Shown here: one piece after another, positions 1 through 8,661 of the stretch
Layout: each line of letters starts with the position of its first letter
Position numbering within the stretch: position 1 is the first letter of the stretch
From: Rouxiella aceris
Lineage (GTDB): Bacteria; Pseudomonadota; Gammaproteobacteria; Enterobacterales; Enterobacteriaceae
Direction of reading: 5' to 3'
Length of the DNA stretch: 51,142 bases
Assembly (NCBI RefSeq): GCF_012933545.1
Contig: NZ_JAADJU010000018.1
Span: forward strand, 1 to 51,142
Translations under genes and position numbers: made by a program
The notes under the pieces: model-generated
The model's database searches: none
Seen by the model: the letters and a program-made list of their open reading frames with translations, nothing else
Told to the model about the DNA's origin: nothing

Positions 1-7
1 GGCTATG

Positions 8-127
8 TTTCAGTGACTCCCAGCGTGGCACGAGCCGCGCTGCTGCGCAGTCCCCTTGCTCGGTCGGGAGCCAAAAACGTCTCCCTCCTCTTCGCGCGGC
101 GCCGTCTCTGAATGTGCCAGCAAACTA
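8..127 (+). repeat. Intergenic repeat, arm A of an inverted pair
   Basis: This stretch is matched in reverse complement by 212-333. The best part, 40-88 against 250-298, agrees at 42 of 49 positions and includes the shared string GAGCCAAAAACGTCTC. Weaker similarity extends to a shared CAGTGAC on the outer side and a GCCAG/AAAC block on the inner side. No convincing protein is encoded. It is probably a mobile or REP-like intergenic element, but I do not recognise a named family. Confidence 0.6.
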
Positions 128-211
128 TCTACACCGTGCCGTTTCAGACAAAGATTTTTTGTCTTTTTGTCTTTCGCCGTTGACCTTTAATGTTGCCGGT
201 TTTGCTTTAAA

Positions 212-333
212 TGTTTCCTGGCCGATTCAAAACCTACGCTGAGCGACGTGGAGCGAGACGTTTTTGGCTCGCGACCGAGTGAAGGGACCGCGCAGCGGCG
301 TGGTTTAGGCCACACACCGATGTCACTGGAAAG
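212..333 (-). repeat. Intergenic repeat, arm B of an inverted pair
   Basis: This is the inverted counterpart of 8-127, separated from it by about 85 bases of AT-rich sequence that contains a short AGACAAA/TTTTGTCT hairpin with T runs. The two arms could form a very long imperfect hairpin or could be two independent insertions. The weak open frames across this region on both strands follow the repeat, not a protein family. Confidence 0.6.
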
Positions 334-383
334 AACTCGAACCGAGGGCACGACACTGATCAATTTGGACAAGGCGCAGGATT

Positions 384-413
384 CCAAAGGAGGCGCGCCT
401 TCGCCTCCTTTGG
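384..413. other. Strong hairpin downstream of yhfK
   Basis: CCAAAGGAGGCG and CGCCTCCTTTGG form a perfect 12-bp stem with a 6-base loop. A second GC-rich stem (GGGCGG/CCGCCC) follows at about 412-432. Neither has a T run on either strand, so a classical terminator is not shown. They may form part of the repeat cluster in 1-506 or stabilise the 3' end of the yhfK message. The remainder up to the yhfK stop contains a short near-tandem GTTGACCTT/GTTGACTTT and nothing else I can name. Confidence 0.5.
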
Positions 414-506
414 GCGGTCTGGGCCGCCGCCCAGTGAGCGCAGCGAATGCAGTTGACCTTGAAGTTGACTTTAAAACCCAAAATTGCCATTTAAGCCCCA
501 ACCTAA

Positions 507-2576
507 TTATTTCCTTGTCAACCAAATCCCATGATGCGGCCGTTGCCGCCACGCCAACGACGATATGGTATGCATAGCGCTCAAATGCGCCAGTATGCGG
601 CGCAGATGGCGCTCCATCTCGGTAACCGGCATATCGGCAACCAACTCGGGAGCGTTAAACAGCGTGGTTTCACTGCTTGGTCCATCGTAGGTTAAACGCT
701 GCTGACAGCTTTGCAGCGCAATTTCGCAGGTTTGCAAATACTCCATCGCCAGCTTGGGCGTCAACATATAGTGTTCGCGGGCGAGAATAGTCATGGCGTT
801 GATATGATCGACCAGAAACTGGCTGTGCGTTACCCATAAACGCATATCGGTCAGATAACGGGAATTAAACCCCGGTTCCTGCATCGCCTGGTTCAGCGAG
901 GTAAATAGCGTATTGTGTGCCTGGTTGACCTTCATCCGCGCATAGGCAAGTTGTACCGGGTCGGGGTTTTCCTGCAATAACAGGCGAATGGCCTGCTGAT
1001 CGCTTTCCAGCGCCTGATGGGCATTGGTGCGCAGCAGACCACTTTGCCATTGCGGCCATAGCCAAATGGCACCGCCGAACGCCAACGCGCAGCCAATAAG
1101 CGTATCAATCAGCCGCGGTAACAGGAAATGTGCACCGTTTAAGGCCAGTAGCTGCAAAGTGTAGACCGCGGTAACCGTCAGACCAATCACCCCCAGGCCG
1201 TAGTTTTTACGTAATACCGTGTAGGAGAGCAGAGTGATCACCAGCATGCACAACAGCGTGATATTTTGCGGCAGAGCAAGCTGCAACAGACCGGCGGCAG
1301 CGATTAACCCTGCCAGTGTACCGAGGGCACGGTGCTGAATACGTACGCGGGTGGCGTTATAACCGTTTTGGCTGACCAATAGCGTGGTCAACAGTATCCA
1401 ATAGGGTTTGGGCAAATTGAAAAACAGTCCCAGACTGCTGCCGATGGCCAGGATCACCCCCAGACGTGCGGCGTTACGCAGCGCAGCGGATTTAAACGAC
1501 AGATAGCTTTTCAGCGCCGCCCAGAACGGCAGACGAGTTTGCGTTTGCATCAGGTCGCGGCGGTAAAGCGGACGCTGGGTGCGCAGCAGGCGGGCAATAC
1601 GGCTGAAATGGTAATAACAAAATTGCCCCACCGGGTTGTCACGATAGCGTGAGGCAATTTTTTCCAGCGCCGCCAACTCGTTGGTCATTGAGAAACGGTC
1701 GGATAAACGGTGATAGAGAATATCGTCAGCCAGCACCCGTAGACGGGCGGCAATCACCTGGGCATTGCGGCGGATCACCGCTTCGGCATGGCTCTCCTCC
1801 ACCAGCTTTTGTACCTCTGCCGGCAGATGCAGACTGACGGAAATATGCTCCTGCAAATCGAGGGCCACCTGAAAACGACGGAACAACCGCTGATGATGCT
1901 GATGGCCATGGGTTGGCAACATATGCAGTTGCTGATAGAGGAGAGCAATCAAATCGATCACCTGCTGCTGTCTTTTCAGCAGTGGCGGCAGGGCGGTATC
2001 GGGGTCGGTATGCTGGGTCAGCAGGCTATATTTCGCCTCAAAATAATCGGCTAACTGCAGGTAGAGCTGGCTCAGGGTCTCGCGCATCGGCTGTTCTTCT
2101 GACAGACGAAACCACAGCCAGTTAAACAGACCATACCAGGCGGTACCGACGACAAACAGCAAAGGCGCATGCCACACCGGCACTGTGCCGACCATGCTGA
2201 GCGTAAAAATGGTCGCTACCAGCGCACCGGGTAACAGGCGGGCGTGCAGCGGGCTGATCTCGCCGGTCACGCCCAGCACCAGCGACAGACCGAGCATAAT
2301 CAACGGCAGCGGCAGGTGCCAGTCTTCCAGCATCAGTTGCAGCAAAATACTGCTGATGGCAAACAGCGCACCGCCAATCAGCAGACGTTTAAAGAAGCGT
2401 TTATGCGGCGTATCCAGACCGGCGATATTGCAGCAGGCAGGCACCAGAGAGAAAAGCAGGCCGAGTTGCAGCTGGCCAACCAACAGAGCAATGGCAATAG
2501 GCAGGCAAAGCACCAGCGTCTGTCGTAACGCATAGTTGACTTCGGGGTGATAAAAGCATTTTCGCCACAGCGTCAT
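507..2576 (-). CDS. yhfK: YhfK, inner-membrane FUSC/YccS-family protein
   Basis: The 689-residue product matches the length and layout of the E. coli YhfK/YccS family. A block of hydrophobic segments lies at about residues 18-150, followed by a soluble helical region at 160-370. A second membrane block lies at about 375-510 and contains the PYWILLTTLLVSQNGY segment typical of fusaric-acid-resistance-like proteins. A cytoplasmic tail completes it. The family is thought to be efflux-related, but no substrate is established for YhfK. It sits near crp as in E. coli, but here two extra genes separate them. The start ATG agrees with the family N-terminus. Confidence 0.9.
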   Translation of the reverse strand: MTLWRKCFYHPEVNYALRQTLVLCLPIAIALLVGQLQLGLLFSLVPACCNIAGLDTPHKRFFKRLLIGGALFAISSILLQLMLEDWHLPLPLIMLGLSLVLGVTGEISPLHARLLPGALVATIFTLSMVGTVPVWHAPLLFVVGTAWYGLFNWLWFRLSEEQPMRETLSQLYLQLADYFEAKYSLLTQHTDPDTALPPLLKRQQQVIDLIALLYQQLHMLPTHGHQHHQRLFRRFQVALDLQEHISVSLHLPAEVQKLVEESHAEAVIRRNAQVIAARLRVLADDILYHRLSDRFSMTNELAALEKIASRYRDNPVGQFCYYHFSRIARLLRTQRPLYRRDLMQTQTRLPFWAALKSYLSFKSAALRNAARLGVILAIGSSLGLFFNLPKPYWILLTTLLVSQNGYNATRVRIQHRALGTLAGLIAAAGLLQLALPQNITLLCMLVITLLSYTVLRKNYGLGVIGLTVTAVYTLQLLALNGAHFLLPRLIDTLIGCALAFGGAIWLWPQWQSGLLRTNAHQALESDQQAIRLLLQENPDPVQLAYARMKVNQAHNTLFTSLNQAMQEPGFNSRYLTDMRLWVTHSQFLVDHINAMTILAREHYMLTPKLAMEYLQTCEIALQSCQQRLTYDGPSSETTLFNAPELVADMPVTEMERHLRRILAHLSAMHTISSLAWRQRPHHGIWLTRK

Positions 2577-2737
2577 AGGTTGTCTATATCAGATCCCGTG
2601 AATATCAGAGAGGTAATGTCTATCGGCGCTCGGTATGGCCTCAGCCATCTTGCTGGTAAGCCTCAAAGAGTAGCTTTTGGATCCTGTTATTTCAATGCAT
2701 TGGCGAGGAAATAGTGTTCATTGGTGGGGTGGGAAAT

Positions 2738-2762
2738 GCCGGGTGCCGTAACAGCACCCGGC
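2738..2762. terminator. Hairpin after the binding-protein gene
   Basis: GCCGGGTGC and GCACCCGGC form a perfect 9-bp stem with a 7-base loop, starting 12 bases beyond the stop of the polyol-binding protein gene. No T run follows on the minus strand, so it may be a transcript-stabilising or weak termination hairpin. The rest of the ~200-base gap up to yhfK shows nothing else recognisable. Confidence 0.45.
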
Positions 2763-2774
2763 GGGGTATAGCGT

Positions 2775-4073
2775 TTAGCGAGGCGTTGCCGCGTAGATAC
2801 GGGCTACCGCTTCCTGGTTGCGCGTTAAAGTCTCATCCAGCGTCAGCTTACCCTGCAGCAGATCGGCAATTTGCTGGCCGACGATATTGCCCATCTGGTC
2901 GAAACCGGGAATGCTGACATATTGCACCCCCTGGTAAGGCACCGGCATCAGGGTTGGCTGGTCCACGGTGGCACTTTCCACCGCCGCCCGTACGCGTTGC
3001 GCATAAGGGGCCAGCTTCAGATAACTACTCTGCTCATAGGTTGAGATACGGCTGCCTGGCGGCACCGACCCCCAGCCGACCGTCTGCGCGACCTGATTGA
3101 TGTAGGCGCGGGAGGTGGCCCAACTGATAAACTCTATCGCCTGCTGTTTATTTGCCGCGTTGCTCGGCACCGCCAGCGCCCAGGCCCAAAGCCAGTTTGA
3201 CCCGTTGCTGGTGACCTGGCTGGGTGCCGAGGTAAAGGCGATTTTGTCGGCTACCGGCGAAATCTGTGGATTAACCAGCAACCCGGCCGCCACGGTACTG
3301 TCTACCCACATGGCGCATTTTCCCTGGGCAAACAGACGCAGAATTTCATTGAAACTGTTCTTTGGTGTGTCTGGCGGGCCATAGTCGTGGACCATCTGCA
3401 CATAATCCTGCAGTACCTGACGCCACTCGGGACTGTTAAGCATTGGCTGCCAGTCGCCGTTAAACCATTGCGCGCCGTAACTGTTGGCCATGGTATCGAT
3501 AATGGCGACATTGTCGCCCCAACCAGGGCTACCGCGCAGGCACAGGCCGTAGATGCCTTTCTGTGGATCGTTGAGTTTGGCGGCCAGCTGTTTGATATCG
3601 CTCCATTTGACGTTATCCGGCATGGTCAGCCCTTTTTCCGCAAACAGATCTTTGCGGTAATAGGTCATGCTGCTTTCGCCGTAAAAGGGCAGCGCATAGA
3701 GCGTATCGTTCCATGACAGCGCTTTGCGCACCGGCTTCAGTAAATCGTCAGCCTGATAATCGGCAGGCAGGGCATTGAGCGGGGTTAACCAACCGCGTTT
3801 GCCCCAAAGCGGCGCTTCATAGGTGCCGACGGTGATCACGTCAAAACCGGGCTTACCGCTGCTCATCGCCTCCATATTTTGACGACGTAGTTCGGTTTCG
3901 CTCATGACCTGCCATTTGAGATGAATGCCAGGGTGGCTTTGCTCAAAGGATTGCGATAGCTGCTGCATAATCGTCATATCGCCATTCACAATGGTGGCGA
4001 TAGTCACGGTGGTATCTGCCAGTGCGCCGAGGGGCAGAGCAAGCAGCAGAGCTAATAGGGCTGATTTGCGCAT
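2775..4073 (-). CDS. Periplasmic polyol-type solute-binding protein (orphan, ABC family 1)
   Basis: A 432-residue secreted binding protein. Residues 1-19 are a standard signal peptide (charged MRK, leucine-rich core, ALA before Asp20) without a lipobox cysteine, so the mature form should be soluble in the periplasm. The sequence follows the mannitol/sorbitol-binding SmoE type of family-1 solute-binding proteins. Seen here are TIATIVNGDM near the mature N-terminus, then FDVITVGTYEAPLWGK, LPFYGESSMTYYRKDLF, CLRGSPGWGDN and NWLWAWALAVPS. No ABC permease or ATPase genes flank it. It starts 9 bases after a chemoreceptor gene and shares its FliA-type promoter. I infer that it presents a polyol to the receptor. 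The exact ligand is not known. Confidence 0.85.
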   Translation of the reverse strand: MRKSALLALLLALPLGALADTTVTIATIVNGDMTIMQQLSQSFEQSHPGIHLKWQVMSETELRRQNMEAMSSGKPGFDVITVGTYEAPLWGKRGWLTPLNALPADYQADDLLKPVRKALSWNDTLYALPFYGESSMTYYRKDLFAEKGLTMPDNVKWSDIKQLAAKLNDPQKGIYGLCLRGSPGWGDNVAIIDTMANSYGAQWFNGDWQPMLNSPEWRQVLQDYVQMVHDYGPPDTPKNSFNEILRLFAQGKCAMWVDSTVAAGLLVNPQISPVADKIAFTSAPSQVTSNGSNWLWAWALAVPSNAANKQQAIEFISWATSRAYINQVAQTVGWGSVPPGSRISTYEQSSYLKLAPYAQRVRAAVESATVDQPTLMPVPYQGVQYVSIPGFDQMGNIVGQQIADLLQGKLTLDETLTRNQEAVARIYAATPR

Positions 4074-4082
4074 AATGGTTTC

Positions 4083-5702
4083 TTACTCCCACACCGGTTT
4101 CATGGCGGGTCTGGCCAGAGCCAGTGGCGCGGTTCCGGCCTTTGGTAAACGGCTCTTACCGTCATCCTGTAAGCGGAAGAAGGCCATTTTTTCCACCAGC
4201 AGGCCAGCATGCTGGCTCACCGTCTGGCTGGCGGCGCTGGCTTCATGGACCAAGGCGGCATTCTGCTGAGTGGCACTGTCCATCTGGATCACCGCCAGGT
4301 TGACTTGTTCGATGCCGCTGGACTGTTCGCGGCTGGCAACGGCTATTTCGCCGACAATTGCCACCACGCGGGCAACGCCGCCATTGATCTCCTCAAGCAT
4401 CTCCCCGGAACGTATTACCAGTGTGCTGCCGGTATCGACCTTGCTGACGCTGGCCTGGATCAGCTCTTTAATTTCCTGTGCGGCTTTCGATGAGCGCTGC
4501 GCCAGTTGACGCACTTCTGAGGCGACGACGGCAAACCCGCGGCCCTGTTCACCGGCCCGTGCGGCTTCTACGGCGGCGTTAAGTGCCAGCAAGTTAGTCT
4601 GGAAGGCGATTTCATCAATCACGCGGTTGATATCGGCAATACGTTTACTGGATGACTCAATTTCGCGCATGGCGGCCACAGCATCATTGAGCACTTTGCT
4701 GCCATTTTGAGCCTGCTCACGCACCGACATCGCCAGTTCATTAGCCTGCGCGGCATTGTCTGCGTTATGTTTCACCGTGGCTGTCATCTGTTCCATGCTG
4801 GCGGCGGTTTGTTCCAGCGAGCTGGCCTGGGTATGGGTGCGTGCCGACAGGTCATCGTTGCCTGCTGCCATTTGGTGGGCTGCATCATTGAGCGCCGAGG
4901 CGCTTTCACCAACTTCGCGCACAATACCCGACAGGCGGACATCCATGGTGGCCAGTGAGCGCATAACTTCGCCCATTTCATCGTGAGAAAACTGCGTAAT
5001 ATTATGGTCGAGTTGACCATCGGCGATGGACTCTGCCAGTTCTCGGGCGCTGGAGACCGAGCTGGCAATGGCGCGGACCAACAGCCAGCCGGCAAGGAAT
5101 GCCAGGAAAAGGCCGCCAGCCAGAATAACCACCAGGCTGTTACGGGCCAGCTGGTAGGAGCTGGCGCTGTCCTGGTAGTTTTGCTGCGCATGTTGGCGCA
5201 TTAGCTGGTCAAGCTGGTCAATGCCCTGTTGCAACGCTTCGCTGTCGCTACGCAGGCTGGTTTCGATTATCACCAGCGCTGCGGAAGGGTTGCCGGCTTT
5301 TAATTGTTCCCCTGCCTTGTTCAGCACGGTCTGATAGTCATTCAGATCGGCCATCAGTTTGCTGTTCAGTGCCTCGGTTCCCGGAACCCGTGGCATGGTA
5401 GTGAAACTTTTCAGGTCATCAGCAATCTGCGCACTGTAGAGGCTGATTTTTTGTAATCGTTTGTCCACTTCGCTGGCATCGGTCCAGTAGCGAAGCGTTT
5501 CAAATAAGGTGGCGGATTGTAACTGTGCGGTGCGAAAAAGACGTGAGGTAGTTTGTAGCGGTAAAAGTTCAGTTTGATAGGTGGTGGCAGCGCGCTGGTC
5601 AGCGGCACGCAAACCGATAATGCCCCAAACGGCAGCGATAATCAGAAGAACACACAACAGGCTCACAATACCGATCAGGCGAGCGCGGATAGTTAAACGC
5701 AT
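4083..5702 (-). CDS. Methyl-accepting chemotaxis protein
   Basis: A 539-residue transmembrane chemoreceptor. TM1 is at about residues 9-31. The periplasmic, mostly helical Tar-type ligand domain spans about 32-187, and TM2 spans 188-210. HAMP follows at about 211-264, then the methylation helices. The highly conserved hairpin tip that contacts CheA/CheW is at about 361-400 ([20 protein letters not shown], then [18 protein letters not shown]). The C-terminus ends KPVWE and lacks the NWETF-like tether for CheR/CheB. The gene heads an operon with a periplasmic polyol-binding protein and is preceded by a sigma-28 promoter, so it belongs to the flagellar regulon. The ligand is inferred only from the neighbour. 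Confidence 0.93.
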   Translation of the reverse strand: MRLTIRARLIGIVSLLCVLLIIAAVWGIIGLRAADQRAATTYQTELLPLQTTSRLFRTAQLQSATLFETLRYWTDASEVDKRLQKISLYSAQIADDLKSFTTMPRVPGTEALNSKLMADLNDYQTVLNKAGEQLKAGNPSAALVIIETSLRSDSEALQQGIDQLDQLMRQHAQQNYQDSASSYQLARNSLVVILAGGLFLAFLAGWLLVRAIASSVSSARELAESIADGQLDHNITQFSHDEMGEVMRSLATMDVRLSGIVREVGESASALNDAAHQMAAGNDDLSARTHTQASSLEQTAASMEQMTATVKHNADNAAQANELAMSVREQAQNGSKVLNDAVAAMREIESSSKRIADINRVIDEIAFQTNLLALNAAVEAARAGEQGRGFAVVASEVRQLAQRSSKAAQEIKELIQASVSKVDTGSTLVIRSGEMLEEINGGVARVVAIVGEIAVASREQSSGIEQVNLAVIQMDSATQQNAALVHEASAASQTVSQHAGLLVEKMAFFRLQDDGKSRLPKAGTAPLALARPAMKPVWE

Positions 5703-5774
5703 AACGACCTTCCCCAGTTTAAGTAAAATTCAGATGGGGTTGTCTACAACTCAGTGGTCACCCCTTGATAATGG

Positions 5775-5801
5775 GTATCGGCCACAGAGGGATAAACTTT
5801 A
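5775..5801 (-). promoter_or_regulatory. Sigma-28 (FliA) promoter of the chemoreceptor operon
   Basis: Read on the minus strand, TAAAGTTT (5801-5794) is followed by exactly 11 bases and then GCCGATAC (5782-5775). The enterobacterial FliA consensus is TAAAGTTT-N11-GCCGATAA, so 15 of 16 defined positions match at the exact spacing. Transcription would begin about 65 bases before the chemoreceptor ATG. This places the receptor and the co-directional binding protein in flagellar class 3. Confidence 0.88.
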
Positions 5802-5860
5802 TACAAAGTGTAGGGTTATTTAGATGAATTTTTCAACGGCTTGGGGGAAGTGCGCAGATA

Positions 5861-5894
5861 AAAACGGCGCGGCAGATATCTGTCGCGCCGTTTT
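5861..5894 (-). terminator. crp terminator
   Basis: AAAACGGCGCG and CGCGCCGTTTT enclose a further CAGATATCTG palindrome, so nearly all 34 bases pair. The hairpin begins 8 bases past the crp stop and ends in a T-rich arm on the minus strand. It should insulate the FliA-driven operon from crp transcription. Confidence 0.8.
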
Positions 5895-5901
5895 AAAACA
5901 G

Positions 5902-6534
5902 TTAACGTGTGCCGTAAACGACAATCGTTTTACCGTGAGCAGAAATCAAACTTTGATCTTCGAGCATTTTTAGAATTCGACCAACAGTTTCGCGTGAACA
6001 GCCGACTATCTGACCGATTTCCTGACGAGTAATTTTAATCTGCATACCATCTGGATGGGTCATGGCATCGGGCTGTTTAGCCAGATTAAGCAGGGTTTGT
6101 GCAATACGACCTGTGACGTCCAGGAAAGCGAGGTTACCCACTTTCTCAGAGGTTATCTGCAATCGGCTTGCCATCTGTGCGGACAAACGCATCAGAATGT
6201 CTGGATTAACCTGGATCAGCTGGCGAAATTTCTTGTAGGAAATTTCCGCTACTTCGCAGGCAGTTTTCGCTCTGACCCACGCACTACGTTCCTGTCCTTC
6301 TTCGAAGAGTCCCAGCTCGCCGATGAAGTCACCTTGGTTAAGGTAGGAAAGTATCATCTCTTTGCCTTCTTCATCCTTGATCAGTACGGCGACCGAACCT
6401 TTCACGATGTAGTACAGCGTTTCGGCTTTTTCACCCTGGTGAATCAGCGTACTTTTAGATGGATACTTATGTATATGACAGTGAGACAGGAACCATTCGA
6501 GAGTGGGGTCTGTTTGTGGCTTGCCGAGAACCAT
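5902..6534 (-). CDS. crp: cAMP receptor protein (CRP/CAP), global regulator
   Basis: A 210-residue protein, identical to E. coli CRP over most of its length. The N-terminal cyclic-nucleotide domain carries [17 protein letters not shown], which includes the Gly-Glu and Arg-Ser pairs that hold cAMP, and the Thr-Ser pair in ITSEKVG. The C-terminal helix-turn-helix is [20 protein letters not shown], with the Arg-Glu...Arg residues that read TGTGA half-sites. It controls carbon-source and many other genes as a dimer with cAMP. The start ATG follows an AGAGGA ribosome-binding site at about 9 bases. Visible differences from E. coli are conservative (for example MASRLQI). Confidence 0.99.
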   Translation of the reverse strand: MVLGKPQTDPTLEWFLSHCHIHKYPSKSTLIHQGEKAETLYYIVKGSVAVLIKDEEGKEMILSYLNQGDFIGELGLFEEGQERSAWVRAKTACEVAEISYKKFRQLIQVNPDILMRLSAQMASRLQITSEKVGNLAFLDVTGRIAQTLLNLAKQPDAMTHPDGMQIKITRQEIGQIVGCSRETVGRILKMLEDQSLISAHGKTIVVYGTR

Positions 6535-6882
6535 TAGCTATTATCCTCTGTTATTATCGCTGCCCAAATCACAGGGCTCAGAGTTCCCTGTTCGGCGATT
6601 TTTTACTTCGCGCTCTTTTAGCATATGAACTGACCAGCAATGCTGCAAGCGGCAGGTGAAGTGAATTCAGCTAAAAATTGGCATTATCACCACGGTAATC
6701 CTGTTTGCACCTAAAATACCTAGCCGCAACTTGTTGGAAAGTTACTTTTCGGCTTTGTTTGTAGCACAGGTTTGAAGATGTGTCTTGTGTTGTCTCGCTT
6801 CAGCATGATGCGGATCGAGTTCCATTGCCAGTTTCCGGGCTAAAGGGTAGTCTGTTTTGAAAATTGCCGGCGGAGAAAGGAA
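6535..6882. promoter_or_regulatory. Divergent crp-yhfA regulatory region
   Basis: This 348-base non-coding stretch separates the divergent crp and yhfA genes, as in E. coli, where crp is controlled from a long leader with CRP and Fis sites. Here I see a small hairpin with ACAGGG/CCCTGT arms at about 6570-6592 inside the crp leader. I find no CRP box good enough to call. The yhfA ribosome-binding site is GGAG/AAAGGA just before its ATG. Confidence 0.45.
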
Positions 6883-7290
6883 ATGAAAGCACGAGTAAAA
6901 TGGGTCGAAGGGTTAACCTTTTTGGGGGAATCATCGTCGGGACATCAGATTATTATGGACGGCAATGCCGGTGACAAATCACCCAGTCCAATGGAGATGT
7001 TGCTGATGGCTGCCGGGGGATGCAGTGCGATCGATGTGGTGTCTATTTTGCAAAAAGGTCGTAACGAGGTGCAGGGCTGCGAAGTCAAACTGACTTCGGA
7101 ACGCCGTGAAGAAGCACCGCGTCTGTTTACCCATATCAATCTGCATTTTGTGGTCACCGGTAAAGACTTGACCGACAAAGCGGTGGAACGTGCGGTCAGC
7201 CTGTCGGCCGAAAAATACTGCTCGGTTTCGTTGATGCTCGGTAAAGCGGCGACTATTACCCACAGCTTTGAACTGATTGAGGCTGAATAA
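6883..7290 (+). CDS. yhfA: YhfA, OsmC-family protein
   Basis: The 135-residue product is an OsmC/YhfA-like small protein. It shows the family's central AAGGCSAIDVVSILQK segment, with the cysteine expected for peroxide-reactive OsmC relatives, and a second cysteine in AEKYCSVSLML. OsmC and Ohr proteins reduce organic hydroperoxides, but YhfA itself has no established substrate. The gene is divergent from crp and has its own AAAGGA ribosome-binding site. The start agrees with the E. coli N-terminus (M-x-ARVKWVEG). Confidence 0.93.
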   Translation: MKARVKWVEGLTFLGESSSGHQIIMDGNAGDKSPSPMEMLLMAAGGCSAIDVVSILQKGRNEVQGCEVKLTSERREEAPRLFTHINLHFVVTGKDLTDKAVERAVSLSAEKYCSVSLMLGKAATITHSFELIEAE

Positions 7291-7304
7291 TCGGCTCAAG
7301 TCAG

Positions 7305-7332
7305 GCACACCGCGCCTGGTGGTGCGGTGTGT
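7305..7332. terminator. Hairpin between convergent yhfA and prkB
   Basis: CACACCGC and GCGGTGTG form an 8-bp stem around a 10-base loop, in the short gap where the two genes converge. No T run follows on either strand, so termination by this hairpin is only plausible. Confidence 0.4.
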
Positions 7333-7348
7333 GTTGCCGTGTACCGGC

Positions 7349-8218
7349 TTATTCTATTTTCTTGCCTTCCATCAGGCGCTGTACCAGCGGCCCCATAATC
7401 AGCTCCATCGCCAGCCCCATTTTTCCCCCGGGCACCACCAGCGTATTGATATGTGAGATAAAAGATCCCTGCAACATGGCCAGTAAATAAGGGAAATCGA
7501 TCTGATCCAGCCCCTGAAAGTGGATCACGACAAAACTCTCATCCAGCGAAGGGATGGCTTTGGCGGCAAAGGGATTGGAGGTATCCACGGTCGGCACGCG
7601 CTGAAAGTTGATATGGGTGCGTGAAAATTGCGGTGTGATGTAGTTGATGTAGTCATCCATCGATCTGACCACCGAGTCCATTACCGCTTCGCGCGAATGT
7701 CCACGCTCGCCGGTGTCACGCACCAGTTTTTGTATCCACTCCAGGTTAACGATCGGCACCACGCCCACCAGTAAATCGACGTGTTTGGCGACGTCAACCT
7801 GTTGGCTGACCACGCCGCCGTGCAGGCCTTCATAGAACAGAATATCGGTGGGTTCCGGCAGCGCCTGCCACGGCGTAAAGGTCCCCGGCACCTGGTTATA
7901 GGGCACCGCTTCGTCATAAGTATGCAAATACTTGCGCGAACGGCCGCTACCCGTTTTTCCGTATTCAATAAAGCTCTGTTCCAGGAGCGCAAAGTCGTTG
8001 GCTTCGGGACCAAAGTAGCTGATATGACGTCCCAGATCGCGCGCTTTGCGGATGGCTGCGTCCATCTCCGGACGGGTGAAATGGTGGAAGCTGTCCCCTT
8101 CCAGTTCGGCAGCGTGCAGGCCAAACTGCTGGAAAATTTTACGAAACGCCAGACTGGTGGTGGTGGTACCGGCACCGCTTGAACCGGTGACGGCAATAAC
8201 TGGGTGTTTAGCTGACAT
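7349..8218 (-). CDS. prkB: Phosphoribulokinase-family protein PrkB
   Basis: A 289-residue P-loop kinase-like protein, the same length as E. coli PrkB. The nucleotide-binding loop is at the N-terminus (TGSSGAGTTTTS, about residues 11-22). The phosphoribulokinase signature region SRKYLHTYDEAVPYNQVPGT lies near residue 95, and FYEGLHGG follows as an acidic motif. The enzyme family phosphorylates ribulose 5-phosphate, but no Calvin-cycle genes are present and the substrate in enterobacteria is not established. The gene keeps its conserved place next to yhfA. A minus-strand TATAAT at 8342-8337, about 120 bases upstream, is a possible -10 element with no clear -35. Confidence 0.92.
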   Translation of the reverse strand: MSAKHPVIAVTGSSGAGTTTTSLAFRKIFQQFGLHAAELEGDSFHHFTRPEMDAAIRKARDLGRHISYFGPEANDFALLEQSFIEYGKTGSGRSRKYLHTYDEAVPYNQVPGTFTPWQALPEPTDILFYEGLHGGVVSQQVDVAKHVDLLVGVVPIVNLEWIQKLVRDTGERGHSREAVMDSVVRSMDDYINYITPQFSRTHINFQRVPTVDTSNPFAAKAIPSLDESFVVIHFQGLDQIDFPYLLAMLQGSFISHINTLVVPGGKMGLAMELIMGPLVQRLMEGKKIE

Positions 8219-8418
8219 GGTAAGTCTTCACTCCCTACAGGTCGCGTCTGCCTGACTGTTTTCTGAGATCTTCAGGCGACAGTCGCATGATAAGCGGTGC
8301 ATAATTACGCTTATTGTTACCATATCTATGCGATAAATTATAGGGTATCTCTGCGTAAGTTTTGGCGTTGCCGCGGGCCTGACGCGATGAAACAATCCCC
8401 CGGCACTGGTAATGATAG

Positions 8419-8661
8419 CTACATTTCTTCGCGCTCTTCCTGACCGGGGCGAAACTGGCCGCGCGGCATCATATTTAGCGTTTCATGCAGCTCTGACCAA
8501 ACCAGTACCACGTCACCACTTTTTAGCTGGCGGCGAATATCGTCGACTTTTTGCGACAGCGTACGTTCTTGCTCGCCGTAGTCGGTGCCTTCACGCAGGA
8601 CGAAAGCTTCAATTACGCCGTTTAGCGTTTCAGGATCCAGTTCTTGCCAGGGAATGATCAT
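8419..8661 (-). CDS. yheU: YheU, small conserved protein (UPF0270)
   Basis: An 80-residue protein of the YheU family, whose function is unknown. I chose the ATG giving [13 protein letters not shown], which aligns with the E. coli start and has an AGAAG ribosome-binding site. An upstream in-frame start would add seven non-conserved residues. The body ([29 protein letters not shown]) is strongly conserved. The 5' end overlaps the 3' end of yheT by 32 bases, implying co-translation. The 5-8 extra C-terminal residues are rich in Glu and Arg. Confidence 0.9.
   Translation of the reverse strand: MIIPWQELDPETLNGVIEAFVLREGTDYGEQERTLSQKVDDIRRQLKSGDVVLVWSELHETLNMMPRGQFRPGQEEREEM

Noticed and set aside
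187-577. Open frames of 109 and 121 codons on both strands
   Set aside because: They lie over the inverted repeats and GC hairpins, have no family resemblance and are largely complementary to each other. The length is explained by base composition.
6640-6680. Possible CRP site (GGTGA ... TTCAG) in the crp-yhfA gap
   Set aside because: Only one half-site is reasonable and the other departs at most positions, so it is not good enough to annotate.
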